A DNA stretch of 64,000 bases from Pezicula radicicola (GCA_003008705.1 PDUO01000003.1:1372793-1436792), one strand, 5' to 3'. Shown: positions 46,316 through 58,196, counted from the stretch's first letter. The notes: generated by a model from the sequence alone, not told the origin. Numbers and translations: made by a program.

Positions 46316-47522
46316 TAGTTAGTGATCATTAGTTAGACGGAAATAAGGTTTACCTCCGTAAGTGATAATAGGTTGGACTACTGTTCGGGAATTCGGGGGA
46401 TTATTTGATGCCGTTGATTTTCGAAATCCTGTATCGCGGTCCCGAGAAACTCCGTGACATTAATAATAACTTAGACTTGCTACAAAATTGGACCTTTTAA
46501 CTATTTCCGTCCGAGCATAAAACTAACTTGCTTAGTGTGCTTAGAAATTCTGCTTAGAAATGTTGCTGAGAAATGCTGCTTTAAGTCGATTTCTTAGTAT
46601 TTTGTATGTCCTCTATCTACTATAATTACTACCTAACATCTATTATTTATTAACTAAATAAGATCCCTAATTATAGCCTTAGTTATTAAATTCTAAGCTT
46701 CTTATATAGTTACCTTTAATCTCTTATGAAACTTGTAAACTTAAGGGTATTTTCTTTATATATAGTTCTATATCTTATCTTATAGTGTCATATTTAGAGA
46801 GTAGAGGCTTACTACGCACAGAGTGTCGTATATACCCTTCTTTTTTAAATGCATGTCGAATAGCTTTTTTATTATAATCCTAACCTAATAGAGCTAGAAT
46901 CTCTGCCTATACTTTCTTTTAAAGTAGTTACCTATTTGATAAGTTGTTTTCGTTAAGGGGTATTAAGGTAAAGACGACGTCCGGGTTGATGTTTTAAGGA
47001 GTAAGTCGATAGCTAATAGTATACTAAACGCAGTTATTTTATAAGACAATGTTATAAACCAACGATTGTGTACCAAAGTATAAACTCTAAATTCGTAATC
47101 GATCGTTTCGAGTGAACTCCTTCTTCGTAGAAGTCTTTGTGGTAGGCACATAATATGATATCTGGTCTATGATCGTTAGTAGAGGCTACAGTAGGAAAAC
47201 AGGTAGAAAAGCGGCATGCGGAGCATTTGAAGAACATCGTAAGCCTCAAGGAATGGGAATACCTGATTGGACAGAAACCCTTGCTCTGGTGACGTCTCTC
47301 ACAAATGTTCTAGTTTTGTGTTCGGACGGAAATAGGGCTTATTTGGGCCTCTCGGCCTCCTCCAGGAAAGTACGACTGCGGATTGATCTCCAATACAAAA
47401 CTTAGAAAAGCGTCTGCAAATTTGAAGCATGAGCCCGTCCGTCCACAAATCACTACTGACATTTGATTGCCATTTCCAATCCATCTATTTCCATCCTCTT
47501 GATTATTTATTACATCCTCATC
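46316..47522. other. AT-rich tract, no gene
   Basis: 1.2 kb of AT-rich DNA rich in TA dinucleotides up to about 47160, then more ordinary composition as promoter of the oxidoreductase gene. No intact frame or element end was recognised. Confidence 0.45.
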
Positions 47523-48548
47523 ATGGCCAACCTCGCTGCCATCATCCTGGCTGCCAAGGCGCCCCTTGAGGTTCAAGAAGTCGATACTTACAAACCTGGC
47601 CCTGATGAACTCCTCGTCAAGAATGAAGTCATTGCATTCAACCCAGTGGAATTCAAGATTGCCAAACTTGGCATCTTTCCGCTTCAATTCCCTGTCATTC
47701 TTGGCTCTACCTTTGGGGGAAGAATTGAAGCGGTTGGCTCTCAAGTCACAGACTTTCAAGTTGGTGAGAGAGTAGTGGCCTCGAAGAAGTTCGGGGTCGT
47801 AGGCAATCAATATGGGGCATATCAAAGATATGTGGTTGTTGGAGATGTCATGGTCAGCAAGGTCCCGGCCGACATCGACCCTGCTATTCCGGCTAGTCTT
47901 ATGATGAATTTGACCTGTGTGGTCGGCCTATTCACAGGAAGATTGGGACTGGACAAGCCGAGCCTCGACAGCCCCGCGCCAGCCAAAGGTCTGAAGGTTC
48001 TGGTCTATGGCGGCTCCTCTAGCTTTGGCAGTCTTTCCGTTCAGTATCTTTCCCAAGCCGGGTACACGGTCAGCACGACCTCCTCGTCCAAGCACCGCGA
48101 CTTTGTCTCCAAGTTGGGTGCCGCAGCGGTGATCGACCACACGCTCGAGCCGGACGCGCTTGTCAATAAACTCGTGGCCGAGGGTCCTTACGACCTAGTG
48201 GTGGACACGATCTCTCTTCCGAACACGGTTGCGGTGACAGCGCGTGTGCTTACAACCCAGGGTGGTGGGAAACTGTACGCCATGCAGCCTGCGTTCGGGC
48301 CTGAGACGCTTCCCGATGGCGTGACGCGTGTGTTCGAACCGTGGTCCGATCCTCTCTACGAGGAAAAGAACCACGGCTTGCTAGAGTGGGTGATCCAAAC
48401 GTATCTCCCGCAAGGGATTTCCCGTGGAGCAATCACTCCGCTCCCAATCGAAAAGGTCGGCGGGGGTTTGAAGGGAGTCAATGAGGCACTCGATAGGTTG
48501 CAGAAAGGAGTCAGTGGGATCAGGTTGGTCGCAGACCCTTGGGAATAA
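47523..48548 (+). CDS. zinc-independent medium-chain reductase (MDR, enoyl-reductase/quinone-oxidoreductase-like)
   Basis: Single exon, 341 residues. The N-terminal GroES-like domain (AAIILAAKAPLEVQEVDTYK, GPDELLVKNEVIAFNPVEFK, ILGSTFGGRIEAVGSQV, GERVV) is followed by a Rossmann domain with VLVYGGSSSFGSLSVQYLSQ (~155-175), DHTLEPD, and a C-terminal VNEALDRLQKGVSGIRLV. The zinc-ligand Cys/His pattern of alcohol dehydrogenases is missing, so it belongs with the zinc-free reductases that use NAD(P)H on alkenes, enones or quinones. Such genes occur in secondary-metabolite clusters as trans-acting enoyl reductases, but no polyketide synthase or other cluster gene is nearby. The start at 47523 begins the conserved domain; an in-frame ATG 60 bp upstream is less likely. 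It is GC-rich compared with AT-rich DNA on both sides. Confidence 0.88.
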   Translation: MANLAAIILAAKAPLEVQEVDTYKPGPDELLVKNEVIAFNPVEFKIAKLGIFPLQFPVILGSTFGGRIEAVGSQVTDFQVGERVVASKKFGVVGNQYGAYQRYVVVGDVMVSKVPADIDPAIPASLMMNLTCVVGLFTGRLGLDKPSLDSPAPAKGLKVLVYGGSSSFGSLSVQYLSQAGYTVSTTSSSKHRDFVSKLGAAAVIDHTLEPDALVNKLVAEGPYDLVVDTISLPNTVAVTARVLTTQGGGKLYAMQPAFGPETLPDGVTRVFEPWSDPLYEEKNHGLLEWVIQTYLPQGISRGAITPLPIEKVGGGLKGVNEALDRLQKGVSGIRLVADPWE

Positions 48549-49762
48549 AGTCCTGGTAGAGGCCCTTCGGACGGAATATAGGTTCGGCAAAAGGCATGTT
48601 GTTAAGCAGATGATGGCATTTCAATCCAAGCAAATTACTGTCTCGTTTTTTTTTTTTTTGGCAAACGGCGTCAAATTGGAATTTTGGAAGCTGATCTAAC
48701 TAACTACTGTGATACAATTTAGGAATTTAGAATGTACTTTGGTAGTAAGGAGCCATCCTAGGAATATCCGCCTAGAATTGGGATGCGAGATCTTGGATGT
48801 CAAAGATTCCAATCTCCTAGCCAGAATACCCGCGAGTAAAAGAGTCCAACTCTTCCAGGAGTGAGTCTTTGAATAGCAGAGTTTCGGGCACAGCTCCGGT
48901 CGACACGTTGTGAGTAACCGACTTAATTCGGATACCTATAAAGAGTCGTCATTTAGCATGTTGCTCCGAAAAAACATCTACATTGTGGCCTAGTTCTTCT
49001 TTGTCTTCCGACTTGATTGCAACATCATCTCGGTAGGGGTTCCTTCAGTTAATGGCCTATAGTCTGGACGGATTCCACTTGTAAGAACTTGATCTTTTCT
49101 TGAAGAATGGTCGTTTATTATAAGTCACTGTCTCGTTGTGTGCTAGACTTAGAATAGGAAGGTCCCCAATGACTTCTTCAGAGGGACAAATGTAGTCTGC
49201 CGTGGGAAGTAGGGTTCAGCTGTAGTAGAAGGTAGGTCCTCTGGTTTCGTCGGAAAGCCACACTATCCAGCCAGGACATTACCTGGTCGATTTTGCACCA
49301 CTGGTTGTTGCTAGAAGTGTCTTATTCTAGATAAGAGACGTAGAAATAGCGTATAATTTATTCGAACCGCGTAAGGGACATATACCGTATTAGTTGGTGC
49401 CAATAAATAGCGTCAAGGTCTAACATTAATTATAGTAGTCAATATAGTATAATCTGACATATAGGGTAGTAGCTAACTATACTTGCAGATCCTTAACAGT
49501 AACCGCTACTATCAATAATTGCTATTCCTTGCTCCATCTTTTTGCAGGCGAGAAGATGTAGTTAATGATCGCTGATAGCAAGTGAAATATGTGATAGTTG
49601 TTGTAGATGAGTAGGTATAATCACTAAAGACAGTGAAGCAAACCACCAAAGTCTCTACCTCTTCTAGCTCCTTTGCAATACCTGTGTCATTTTTTTTTTT
49701 TGATTTCATTGAGACTAAGACGAAATGTGCAAAATGGTATCATTGAATTATTTTCTGATATC
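48549..49762. other. AT-rich tract, no gene
   Basis: Contains poly-T runs (48647-48659 and 49690-49700) and, from about 49320 to 49500, TA-rich DNA like the tract before 47160. No gene is supported. Confidence 0.45.
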
Positions 49763-51689
49763 CTAATCATCAAATCCTTGAAACTCCTCCTTCTCCTCGG
49801 CTTCTTCTTCTACCCTCCTCCTCTTCACCTGCTCAATCAACGCCGCTAGTTCTTTCTCCTTCTTCAAGCCCTCTTCGTCCAACGCCGCAATACGCTCGGC
49901 CTCCCTCTTCCTCTTCTTCTTCTCCCGCTTAGACTCTTTCATATCCTGCTGTTCATGCTTCTGACTCCACGCTTCCCTTGCTTTTTTCTTTCGTAATTGC
50001 TCCTCGCTAGGGACGTATGGTCCTGCATTCTTCGCCTCTTCTAATGCTTCGAGTCTCTTTTTCTCAGCTTGTTTGTCTTTGTAAGAGTAGGTAGAAAGGT
50101 CGAGTTTCACTCCAAGAGTCTTGTCACCGTCCCAGTTCTTCAACTCGGGCATCTTTGGTAAACGAACTAGGCCCCATGAATTGCCGAGTTCGGTCCAATC
50201 AAGGTCTGTGATGCGGAAAATACTGCTTGCTTGATGTTTTGAGTATGACTTTACCCAGCTTACGAAAGCTCTCTGTCCTTTATCGTACAGTGCTCGATCA
50301 GCCAAAACCTCCTTTCTCATCTTTTTCGTAGTCTTCTCTACCTCATCATCAGTGACAGTGATCTTTGGACGTTTGAGTAACGTGATAGGGGTCTTGCGTA
50401 TTTCAAGAAATGGGATATAGTCTTCTTCGCGTCCAGGTTGCAGGAAGATGACTGAGAGTCCTTTTCGTCCAGCACGGCCGGCTCTGCCACAGCGATGTAA
50501 GAAAACCTTTGGATCCGAAGGTGGATCGATCTGTACAACAAGGTCCACTTGGGGAATATCCAGACCGCGTGCCGCAACATCAGTTGTGAGCAAAATGGTA
50601 GGTGTAACAGTTTTAAGGTATTTAGCAAAATTTCTCTCTCTGACATTCGGTGGATGTTTTCCGTGTAATGGGATGAGAGCAAATTCAGATGGTAGCAAGG
50701 CGGCCAGGATATGTTGAAAGTAATCTACAGCGGCACAGGTAGACAGGTAGATGATCGATTTTTGAGGTGTAGGTTCGAGTTTGGATAGAAGAGATAGGAG
50801 GGCCGGAAATTTGTGTGAAGGCGGCGTTATAAGGTACGACATCTGAAGACTTGCTGGCGTACGTTTGTCATCCCCGGAAACACTCTTGACTTTCACAGCA
50901 ATTTTAACTGGATTTCTCAATCCCACTCGAACAATCTCGCCGACAGCTTCACTAACGCTGGCGCTGAACAGTCCCGTACGCCTTTGTTTTGGTAGGTAAC
51001 CGATAATCTGCTGCAAGTCATCTTTAAAACCCAGATCAAGTAATCGATCGGCTTCGTCTAGCACGAGCACTTCGAAGGACGACTGTGGGCAGTGAACGTG
51101 GGGTGAGCGGAGGAGTTCGAGAAGTCTTCCTGGAGTCGAAATCAGGAGATTGGGGCTGTTCTTCAAAAATTTGCTAAGATCTTGCGCTGGAGTCGTCGTT
51201 CCTCCAAGTAAAAGTTGCGGGACTACACTCAATTCTGACGAAGGCTTCCTCTTCTCATCCTCATCTAGGATCTTCGCAGCTTCGGCCGAGGGCTGATGGA
51301 ACGCCAGTAGAGAAGTTAAGACGTTGTGTATTTGAGTTGCAAGTTCTCGAGTGGGCGATATGATGATGGCCCCAATATGATGCTTTTTTATGGCTTCCTC
51401 AAGCCGCAACAGCTTTTGAACGACCGGGATGAGGTATGCGAGGGTCTTCCCACTTCCAGTTACAGCCTAAGAAGTAATTAGTGGTAATGTCGCGCTCAAT
51501 CGAAGAGGTACATACCTCGACAACGACGTCCTTATTAACAAATAGAGGGATAGTTGATGCTTGAACTGGGGTCATCTTTGCAAAGCCCATGGCAGTGATC
51601 GCATCTAGTAACCATTGTGCCAGAGGAGGGGTTAAAGCATCCCAAGCCCTGGGATCCTTTTTGGATTCAGCAGAAGCAGCTGGCGCCAT
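49763..51689 (-). CDS. SPB4: ATP-dependent rRNA helicase Spb4 (DEAD box)
   Basis: Exons 51689-51516 and 51466-49763; 1878 nt, 625 residues. The 49-nt phase-0 intron lies exactly before the Walker A motif, so spliced protein reads [19 protein letters not shown]. Other DEAD-box motifs: Q motif region ([17 protein letters not shown]), [52 protein letters not shown]. The C-terminal extension ([40 protein letters not shown]) is the Spb4-type domain, followed by a Lys/Glu-rich tail. Spb4 acts in the nucleolus in 60S subunit maturation. The start (51689) gives an N-terminus of normal length. Divergent from the DGK1-like gene. Confidence 0.95.
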
Positions 51690-52304
51690 AGTCGTAAGGT
51701 AGGAGGAGGGTTCACTGGTGAGGGGGAATTGCTCGTCGCAAATGAATGGCTAATACCTCGATGCGACGACGATGCGATGCAAATCTTCTAAAATTTAGCT
51801 CCTCTCTTTCCTTATCGGATTTCTTATCTGTTCCGTACTTCGTATTCCGTATGAGGGCCTGATTGCTGCTAGGTTTTATTTAAGCGACTCCAGTAACATG
51901 TGTCGAAATCCTGGCTGGGCTTGCTTGCTTTTGTCGTGTGCTCTGGCGGACCGCGGTACCCTGAATGTCGCAGACCAAGACCTATCTTCAAGGTCATTTT
52001 CCTGCTGACTCTCCACACCAACATTTAGCACACTTATAGCACGAATATCACAAGCTGGTGTGCCACTTCCACGGCGCAAAGAGACATCATATCTCCCCTC
52101 AAAAATGCAGCGCAGTCCTGCTCTGCTGCACCTCTCGATTTGCTGGAGCCAATAACCCTCTTCGCCCATTTTGCTTCACATTCAGTTATTACGCGCTCAC
52201 GAAAAGACAAACATCTCCTCTCTACATCCTGCTTCCCACACATCGCACATCTTACACCAACAATTACAGGAGCTATTCGAACATCTCCTCTACCACTCTT
52301 CACC
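51690..52304. promoter_or_regulatory. divergent promoter region, SPB4 / DGK1-like gene
   Basis: 615 bp. A stretch at 51833-51856 carries repeated CCGTA / TACG words. The frame of the plus-strand gene is open from 52140, but the ATG at 52305 in CACCATG is preferred. Confidence 0.4.
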
Positions 52305-53507
52305 ATGTCTCTAAGTCTCTCTTCCGGCGTTCCGACCTTCACGTCAAGAGTGATCAGCCCCAGTCCTACACCATCACAGCAAGAAGAATCACAGCAGGAT
52401 GGATATTCCGGGCCTGTTACGAGGTCTGCGAAGAAGAAGACGGCAGCACAACAACAACAAGCTGTCATAGATGAGGATATAGACGAGGAGCAGGACGACG
52501 ACGACGACGAATCCTCAAATCCAGAGCTCCGGAGAGCCCGTTCGAAAAGCAGAAGCCCAATGCGAGGCAATCTTCGCAAATTAAGCGGCCTAACACCCGC
52601 GAAACCAACATCTTCGAAAACGAAACCAACACCTTTGACACCCAATGGAAACACTGTCCCAAATGGGCACCTCTCCCCTTCAAGCGCGAGCCCCGCAGGT
52701 TGGAGTTGGCACGATATCAGTCGAAGCCCAAGTCCGTTAGGCCTCATTCCCATTCATAGACATTGGCGTACTTTTGTTCATCGGCACGAAGTACCACGCA
52801 AAGTATTACACGTCTCAATCGGGTTCTTCACAATCTGGCTCTACGTCTCAGGTGTCCAAACGAGTTCCATCACTCCGTATCTAATGGGTGCTCTTATACC
52901 GATCGCAACGGTGGACTATGTTCGACACAATTACACGCCCTTCAACCGCCTCTATGTGCGTGTGTTGGGGGCTTTCATGCGAGAGTCCGAATACCAAGGC
53001 TGGAACGGAGTGATCTGGTATTTGCTGGGAGCATGGATAGTTTTGAGATTCTTCTCCAAGGACGTTGGAGTTATGGGCATTTTGCTTCTAAGTTGGTGTG
53101 ATACCGCTGCCAGTACGATAGGAAGAGCCTATGGGCGCTACACTCCTCGTATCAGAAAGGGCAAATCGCTTGCAGGGTCGTTAGCTGCTATGGCTGTGGG
53201 TGTAACTACCGCCTACACCTTCTGGGGCTGGCTTGCATCCCGTACTGGCCCATTTGCCGGTGATATTGACTGGCCTTTTATGTTCTCGGGGAGCTTGACT
53301 CTCCCAGCTTCGGCTAGAGACATTGTTGGTTTGAATAAAGAACAAGCAACTATCTCCGGCGGCTTGGCTCTCGTAGTGATGAGTTTGTGGACTGGCTTTG
53401 TGGCCAGTGCAAGCGAGGTAGTTGACCTCTTTGGATGGGATGATAATTTGACGATACCGGTATTGAGTGGAATGGGTATGTGGGGATTCCTCAAGGTCTT
53501 TGGGTAG
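52305..53507 (+). CDS. DGK1: CTP-dependent diacylglycerol kinase, Dgk1 type
   Basis: Single exon, 400 residues from the ATG in CACCATG at 52305. An N-terminal hydrophilic region (~1-145) has an NLS-like TRSAKKK, an acidic EDIDEEQDDDDDESS run and Ser/Pro/Arg motifs. The membrane domain begins at EVPRKVLHVSIGFFTIWLYV, followed by hydrophobic segments and CTP-transferase-like blocks: SWCDTAASTIGRAYGRYTPR, RKGKSLAGSLAAM, and a final NLTIPVLSGMGMWG. This order matches yeast Dgk1, an ER and nuclear-envelope enzyme that phosphorylates diacylglycerol with CTP to make phosphatidate, opposing the Pah1 phosphatase. An in-frame ATG at 52140 would add 55 residues of unlikely sequence. Dolichol kinase is related but longer and has a different N-terminus. 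Confidence 0.9.
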   Translation: MSLSLSSGVPTFTSRVISPSPTPSQQEESQQDGYSGPVTRSAKKKTAAQQQQAVIDEDIDEEQDDDDDESSNPELRRARSKSRSPMRGNLRKLSGLTPAKPTSSKTKPTPLTPNGNTVPNGHLSPSSASPAGWSWHDISRSPSPLGLIPIHRHWRTFVHRHEVPRKVLHVSIGFFTIWLYVSGVQTSSITPYLMGALIPIATVDYVRHNYTPFNRLYVRVLGAFMRESEYQGWNGVIWYLLGAWIVLRFFSKDVGVMGILLLSWCDTAASTIGRAYGRYTPRIRKGKSLAGSLAAMAVGVTTAYTFWGWLASRTGPFAGDIDWPFMFSGSLTLPASARDIVGLNKEQATISGGLALVVMSLWTGFVASASEVVDLFGWDDNLTIPVLSGMGMWGFLKVFG

Positions 53508-55815
53508 ACAGGAGGGGTTGCATCTAATGGATACAAGGCGTTTGGACTCACAGCATGCATTAGAGTTAGGTTAGAAGCGACATTGCTACTCAACTCCTTA
53601 ATTAGTGAGTTGACGCGTACATTTCAGTTTACGCCTCAGCTACTTGAATATACGGAAGGATGTAAAAAGGGTGTGAAAATGAAAAGGATGTGGTTTTTTC
53701 TTATTCTCTGGGTTCTAGGTTCTAGGTCCTACTGCAAGTGCTAGTTTAGATTGTCGTATGGTGGGCATCGAAAGTCTGGGCTACGGGACAATGTTTGAGT
53801 AACTCGAGTAACTTGAATGACTTCTCACTCCCGATACTATGCATATATAACAGGAGTCTCTGCAGTACTCACTCCGCCGAGTATGTCCATGTGCTTAGCG
53901 AGCAATTTGTTTACTGCAGCAGCCTTCGGTGAGGTAAAGTAGAGTCAGCATTAGTTGTCTAGAATGCTATGTGTGCAGTAGTGAAGACAATGGTGATACA
54001 TAATTTATGTCGCCTTGAGAATGAGGGACTTTTTATTGGCCGTCCTACAGCCCTGCGCGTCGATGACTGCGGTTTTGCAGTTGATAAAGACGGCCACGCT
54101 ATTGATAGTGAGACGACTGGCAGAGCTTCGCAACGTTTGTCTACAAGCCGAGGACAATTCGTCTATGAAGCTAATAAACGGGATCGCCGGCATGGTCGAA
54201 GGTATTGGTCAATGAAGCAAACGATCTACTTCCATCGGCAGATGATGCCATAGTGAATCAGGTAATTTCTGTGCCCAACAATCCAGACACAATCTACCTT
54301 GGGTTGCGCAGAGGGCCCTCCGATTCGGTAGTCGGTGAAGGAATTGGCCCCTCAATTCCATAGAGCAACACCTGTCTAGCTTAGCTGCCTGTACGAGTAG
54401 TCGAAAGCCACGGACGACAATTTCTTTTAATTTTTAATTTTTTTTGGTTTGGCAACTTTTAAGTCCAGCTTCCGACGGGGACTGGCCTGCCAACTAAGTT
54501 GACCGTTTTATCGAACGTGGGAGGAATGGCAGGTCCATGCCCTCATGCTTCATGCAATTGCCCGTCTGACTTGCTGCAACGCCGTTTACGAATTGTTTGG
54601 TTGATGTGGAATCGACTGGACATGCTGGACATGGAAAAATCCAAAAAGAGGCGATGCTGAGAGGTCCCCAAAAAAATAAGGGACAGGGGGGTCTATCTGG
54701 GCCAGCTCAGAAATTCTGCCTCTCGCTCGTCTCTCGTCTTGACAACGCATACAGACATTTGGGCGAAGCAGCCTAATGTTGCATGCACTTCAGCCTGACA
54801 AACCCATTAACGAAGCCATTTGGAAGCCGTCGCCGCCCGCCATGACTGTCTAGAGATCTCCTTGGGTGCTTTTGGGTCCGTTCTGATGCTCTTTTGCCCT
54901 ACCATCCCTACCAATGGCCTCGTGTCGCTGCTTTACCTAGCGCGCTTGTTCTAACTTCTTGTTCGTTTGTCCCTGGTGGTCCGTAGTCCGGTATCAGACT
55001 CCCGCAAGGACAATCGCCTCACAACACACACACACACTACGCACACTACCACCACGCACTTGTTCCCTTCCCCTTCCCACTAACAACCACCTTCCCTGAA
55101 TTGCACTACCGTACCTTCGAAGGAAAAAAAAAACACACACCTTTCCCTACCTCCCCTTCCCCTCCCACCTATCCCCCCCCAACCAATGCCAATGCTGCTC
55201 GGCTCCGTGACGGCTATCTCTGAGCAATAAAAACACCCACCAACGCCAATCCGCGCCCTCAAAGTGTCAGCACCTCCTCCCGGGATCACCCCCATCGAGC
55301 AGCACGTATGCATGTTTGGGTGGCCAGGACAGGCGTTGGGAAGGTGGAATGGCGGGTCCGGGAGAGGTGTGCCAGTGTCTGCCCTGGCTAGAGGCTAGAG
55401 GTGTGAAGGAGGACAACGGTCGATCGTCCTATCTCTCCTCCATCGAGCGGGGTCAGAGCAGGTCAGAGATATCCAGACTCCCCAGTGTTCTCGACGGGGT
55501 CAAAGAGATCCCCCTCCGTTTTCGAGGACACTAGTCGACTAGGGACCTGCCAGATGGCTATAAAAGGGAGGTCGAGACACCGTCCTGTCTCCTTTCCTTT
55601 CTCTTTCCTTTTAATCTGTTTGCTCTCCATTCCAAAGACCAACCTTACTTTGCAAACAATTTGTCTTCTCAAACTCAAGTCGCCTCACCCCCTACTTGAC
55701 CTCAACAGCACTCATACATAGTAGTATCCCTACTTGATACTTGCAATTAACAAGCTCTACCCCCAAACACTACTCAAACCCACTTCTTGTTTGACACCAG
55801 ATTACATTACTCACA
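53508..55815. other. long upstream region of the 55816 gene, no gene
   Basis: 2.3 kb. Small frames (53969-54253; 55316-55534) are not convincing. The last part is promoter-like: a CA repeat near 55023-55037, C/T-rich tracts, a TATA box (55559-55566) and a pyrimidine-rich stretch near 55590-55612. The length suggests a heavily regulated gene or a long 5' leader. Confidence 0.5.
55559..55566 (+). promoter_or_regulatory. TATA box of the 55816 gene
   Basis: TATAAAAG, followed 25-50 bp downstream by a C/T-rich tract typical of fungal transcription starts. About 250 bp before the ATG, implying a 5' leader near 200 nt. Confidence 0.65.
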
Positions 55816-56556
55816 ATGGCAACTTACGGGCATTCTTATTACCAATCCTCCACCCCCATTGCCGTGCATCACAAAGCACCGCAATACCAATACTACCAGC
55901 CATCTCAACAGCAAGCGTACGCCTGCTCGCCACCAGAAGCTGCTGATTCCGACACTTCCTCCACTGGAATGACTCCAACTTACGGCCAATCCGCTTATTC
56001 GGCAACATCCGCAAGCTACGCCGGTTCCAATTCAGGCTACGACGATAGCAGCTCTTCTTCATCCGCCAACGGCGTAGATTTGCAAGAGTATATGCAGGAT
56101 CGTTTTTCTTCGGCCTACGATCCTCTCCCCCTCGACCGAACATTGGCCATGCAGACACAAACGTGAGTCCTAGCATTTCCCCGCCATTGAAAGCGCCTCG
56201 CTAACAAATGTACTAGATCTGGCTTGTTGAATGCAAAGAACCGCGAATTACTTGAATTACAGCAGATGGCCCAACAGCGCCTCGCTAGATCGAGAGCGAG
56301 ATTGGCCGAGGGTTACCAAGATGCTAAGGCAAGTACGACTGGTAATTTCGCAAAAACATCGCAAATTGACTTTGAAAACAGGAAGTTAAGAGAGATCTCG
56401 AATGGACACAAAAGCGCGTCTCGTAAGTATTTTTAACATCGCCGAGAAAACCTCAAAACTAACAATCTTGCCAGAACACTCAAGACCAAGGCCTCGAAAA
56501 AGCACCCAAAAGAATACAAGCAAGCCCGCGCCCGCTACCCATCGCCAGAATACTAG
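55816..56556 (+). CDS. conserved small protein of unknown function, with a GC-AG intron
   Basis: Exons 55816-56162, 56217-56328, 56382-56422, 56475-56556; 582 nt, 193 residues. Intron 2 starts GC (GCAAGT) and ends CAG; every nearby GT alternative gives a stop. The N-terminus is low-complexity (Tyr/Gln/Ser/Pro/Ala-rich, STPIAVHHKAPQYQYYQ). The C-terminal half is an amphipathic basic helix region (LLNAKNRELLELQQMAQQRL, ARSRARLAEGYQDAK, EVKRDLEWTQKRVSTLKTKA, KKHPKEYKQARARYPSPEY). Such a helix suggests coiled-coil or protein binding. No membrane segment or signal peptide. I do not recognise a named family and assign no function. The TATA box and long upstream region suggest strong or regulated expression. 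Confidence 0.85.
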
Positions 56557-58196
56557 ACGTCAAAAACGGAAGTTTGTTGTTGTCGTCGCCTGTTCGCTCG
56601 CTTAAACCCGTTTCTTACTGTTCCCCTGAATGGATCGTTCCAGTGCCTTGTTGTCGGTAACACGGCAGTGCACGGCGTCTATTTTTCTTTGGCGGAGTTG
56701 CTGCTGCTTTTATGATTCCCCCTTGGCCTGATTTCCTTGCATTTACGAAGTTATGATTGGTAATGGTGGATACGACCTTTTCTTGGGGTATGTCTGTGTG
56801 TGTGTCACGGCGGGTAGGGCTGCATATTTTGCAGCTAGCTGCCGTTTCCATAGATTGGTGAGAGAGGCCGATGGGTCTTTCCGAGCTCTCGGGTTTCCAG
56901 CGTGCTCTGCAGCGCGGTATGGATTTGGCGGCCAAGTGTGGCCGCAAGGGCGTAAAAGTTGGACCACCCTGGTCTATTTTGTCTTCTTGGAGGCGGTCTC
57001 TGTCAAGGCTCAGTTTTTCGGCATCAGAGAAACTGTGCCTCTTTCTGGACTAGTCTACTGGCGGTGGGAGGGTTTGTGATTTCTAGAATGGGAGGTGAAG
57101 TGCCAAATTGTGCCTTCTTTTGTCTTAGCGCTTTTCTCATGGGGTTTCAAAAGACTTGGAGTGGCTCTTTTGATTCGGTTTGGTGGTAAATATCTTTGTA
57201 ATTTAAGATCTATTTTTGGCCCCTCCCCTCGGTTCCTTGGTGCCATAGATTGTGAATTGCAAGCTTGTGAAGGAGCGCTTGTGAGTGACTGAGTGAGTGA
57301 CTGCTCCTTGATAGGGTTAGCGGCTTTCCCTTGAGGCTTGAACAAGTGTTGTGAGTGGCTACATAAGAGGACGGGTGTGTCGGGAAAGTCTGATCAAGTG
57401 TGGTCAAGTGCATGAGTGGGTGTGTGGGTGTATGAATAAGTGAAGCTTAGTGAGACATTTCTTATTACCCGTGACCAATGTTTAGTACGGCTTTGAGAGA
57501 TTCTTTGTTTACTTACATGTGATTCGGCTTTACTTCTTGTATAGTGAGTATATTAATATGCAGTGTAGTGTTATATAAGGTAGAGGATAGAAGAAAGGGA
57601 GGGGAGGCGTATAAGTTGTAGGTGGCTTGTGGTTGGTATTAGCGAGGGAGGTTTAGCATGTGATGTTGTTTTGTGTTTGTTATATTATATTAGAATTTGT
57701 TAATTAGGAGTTTATATGGTAGTTTATCTTTTACCTATCTCTTATCTCTCTCCTCTTTGTTTTACGTTGAAACTTAAAACTTACCCTCTACTTTTAACCT
57801 TTTTCTATCTTCTCTTATATTTGTCTTTATCTCTACTAACTATTCTACTAACTACCTTATTTATCCTCCCCTCTTAAAGGTCAATCCTCTTATTTAAACC
57901 TCTACTAACTAACTTAAAATTATATATTAAGATTTTACTACTTGCTTACTTATTCTATATATGTATCTATATTCCTCTCTCTTACTCTCTCTTGTTCTAA
58001 GTATAGCTTAAGGAGGAAAGGAAGAAGAAAGATAGTAGGTTATTAGAGGGTTTAGTAGTTAGATAAGAGTTGTGTTTATGTTTATATAGGTTAGAGATAA
58101 GAATTCTATTTAGAGGATTAGTTGTTGTTGTTATTATTATAGAATATATAAGTAATTTACTATTTAATCAAGCTGTTGTTTTTATATACTATTCCT
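56557..58196. other. intergenic, becoming AT-rich
   Basis: 3' region of the 55816 gene, then from about 57500 an AT-rich tract with many TA dinucleotides. Frames such as 56753-57079 are shadows of one another and not supported. Confidence 0.5.

Noticed and set aside
47463..47522. Earlier ATG for the MDR reductase.
   Set aside because: The added 20 residues are Ile-rich AT-derived sequence; the conserved domain starts at the second ATG.
47523..48548. Secondary-metabolite cluster around the reductase.
   Set aside because: No polyketide synthase, NRPS, terpene synthase, P450 or transporter is nearby; the flanks are AT-rich relics and ribosome-biogenesis genes.
52140..52304. Upstream in-frame start for the DGK1-like gene (MLEPITLF...).
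   Set aside because: Adds 55 residues of implausible sequence, while ATG 52305 has a strong CACCATG context and a typical N-terminus.
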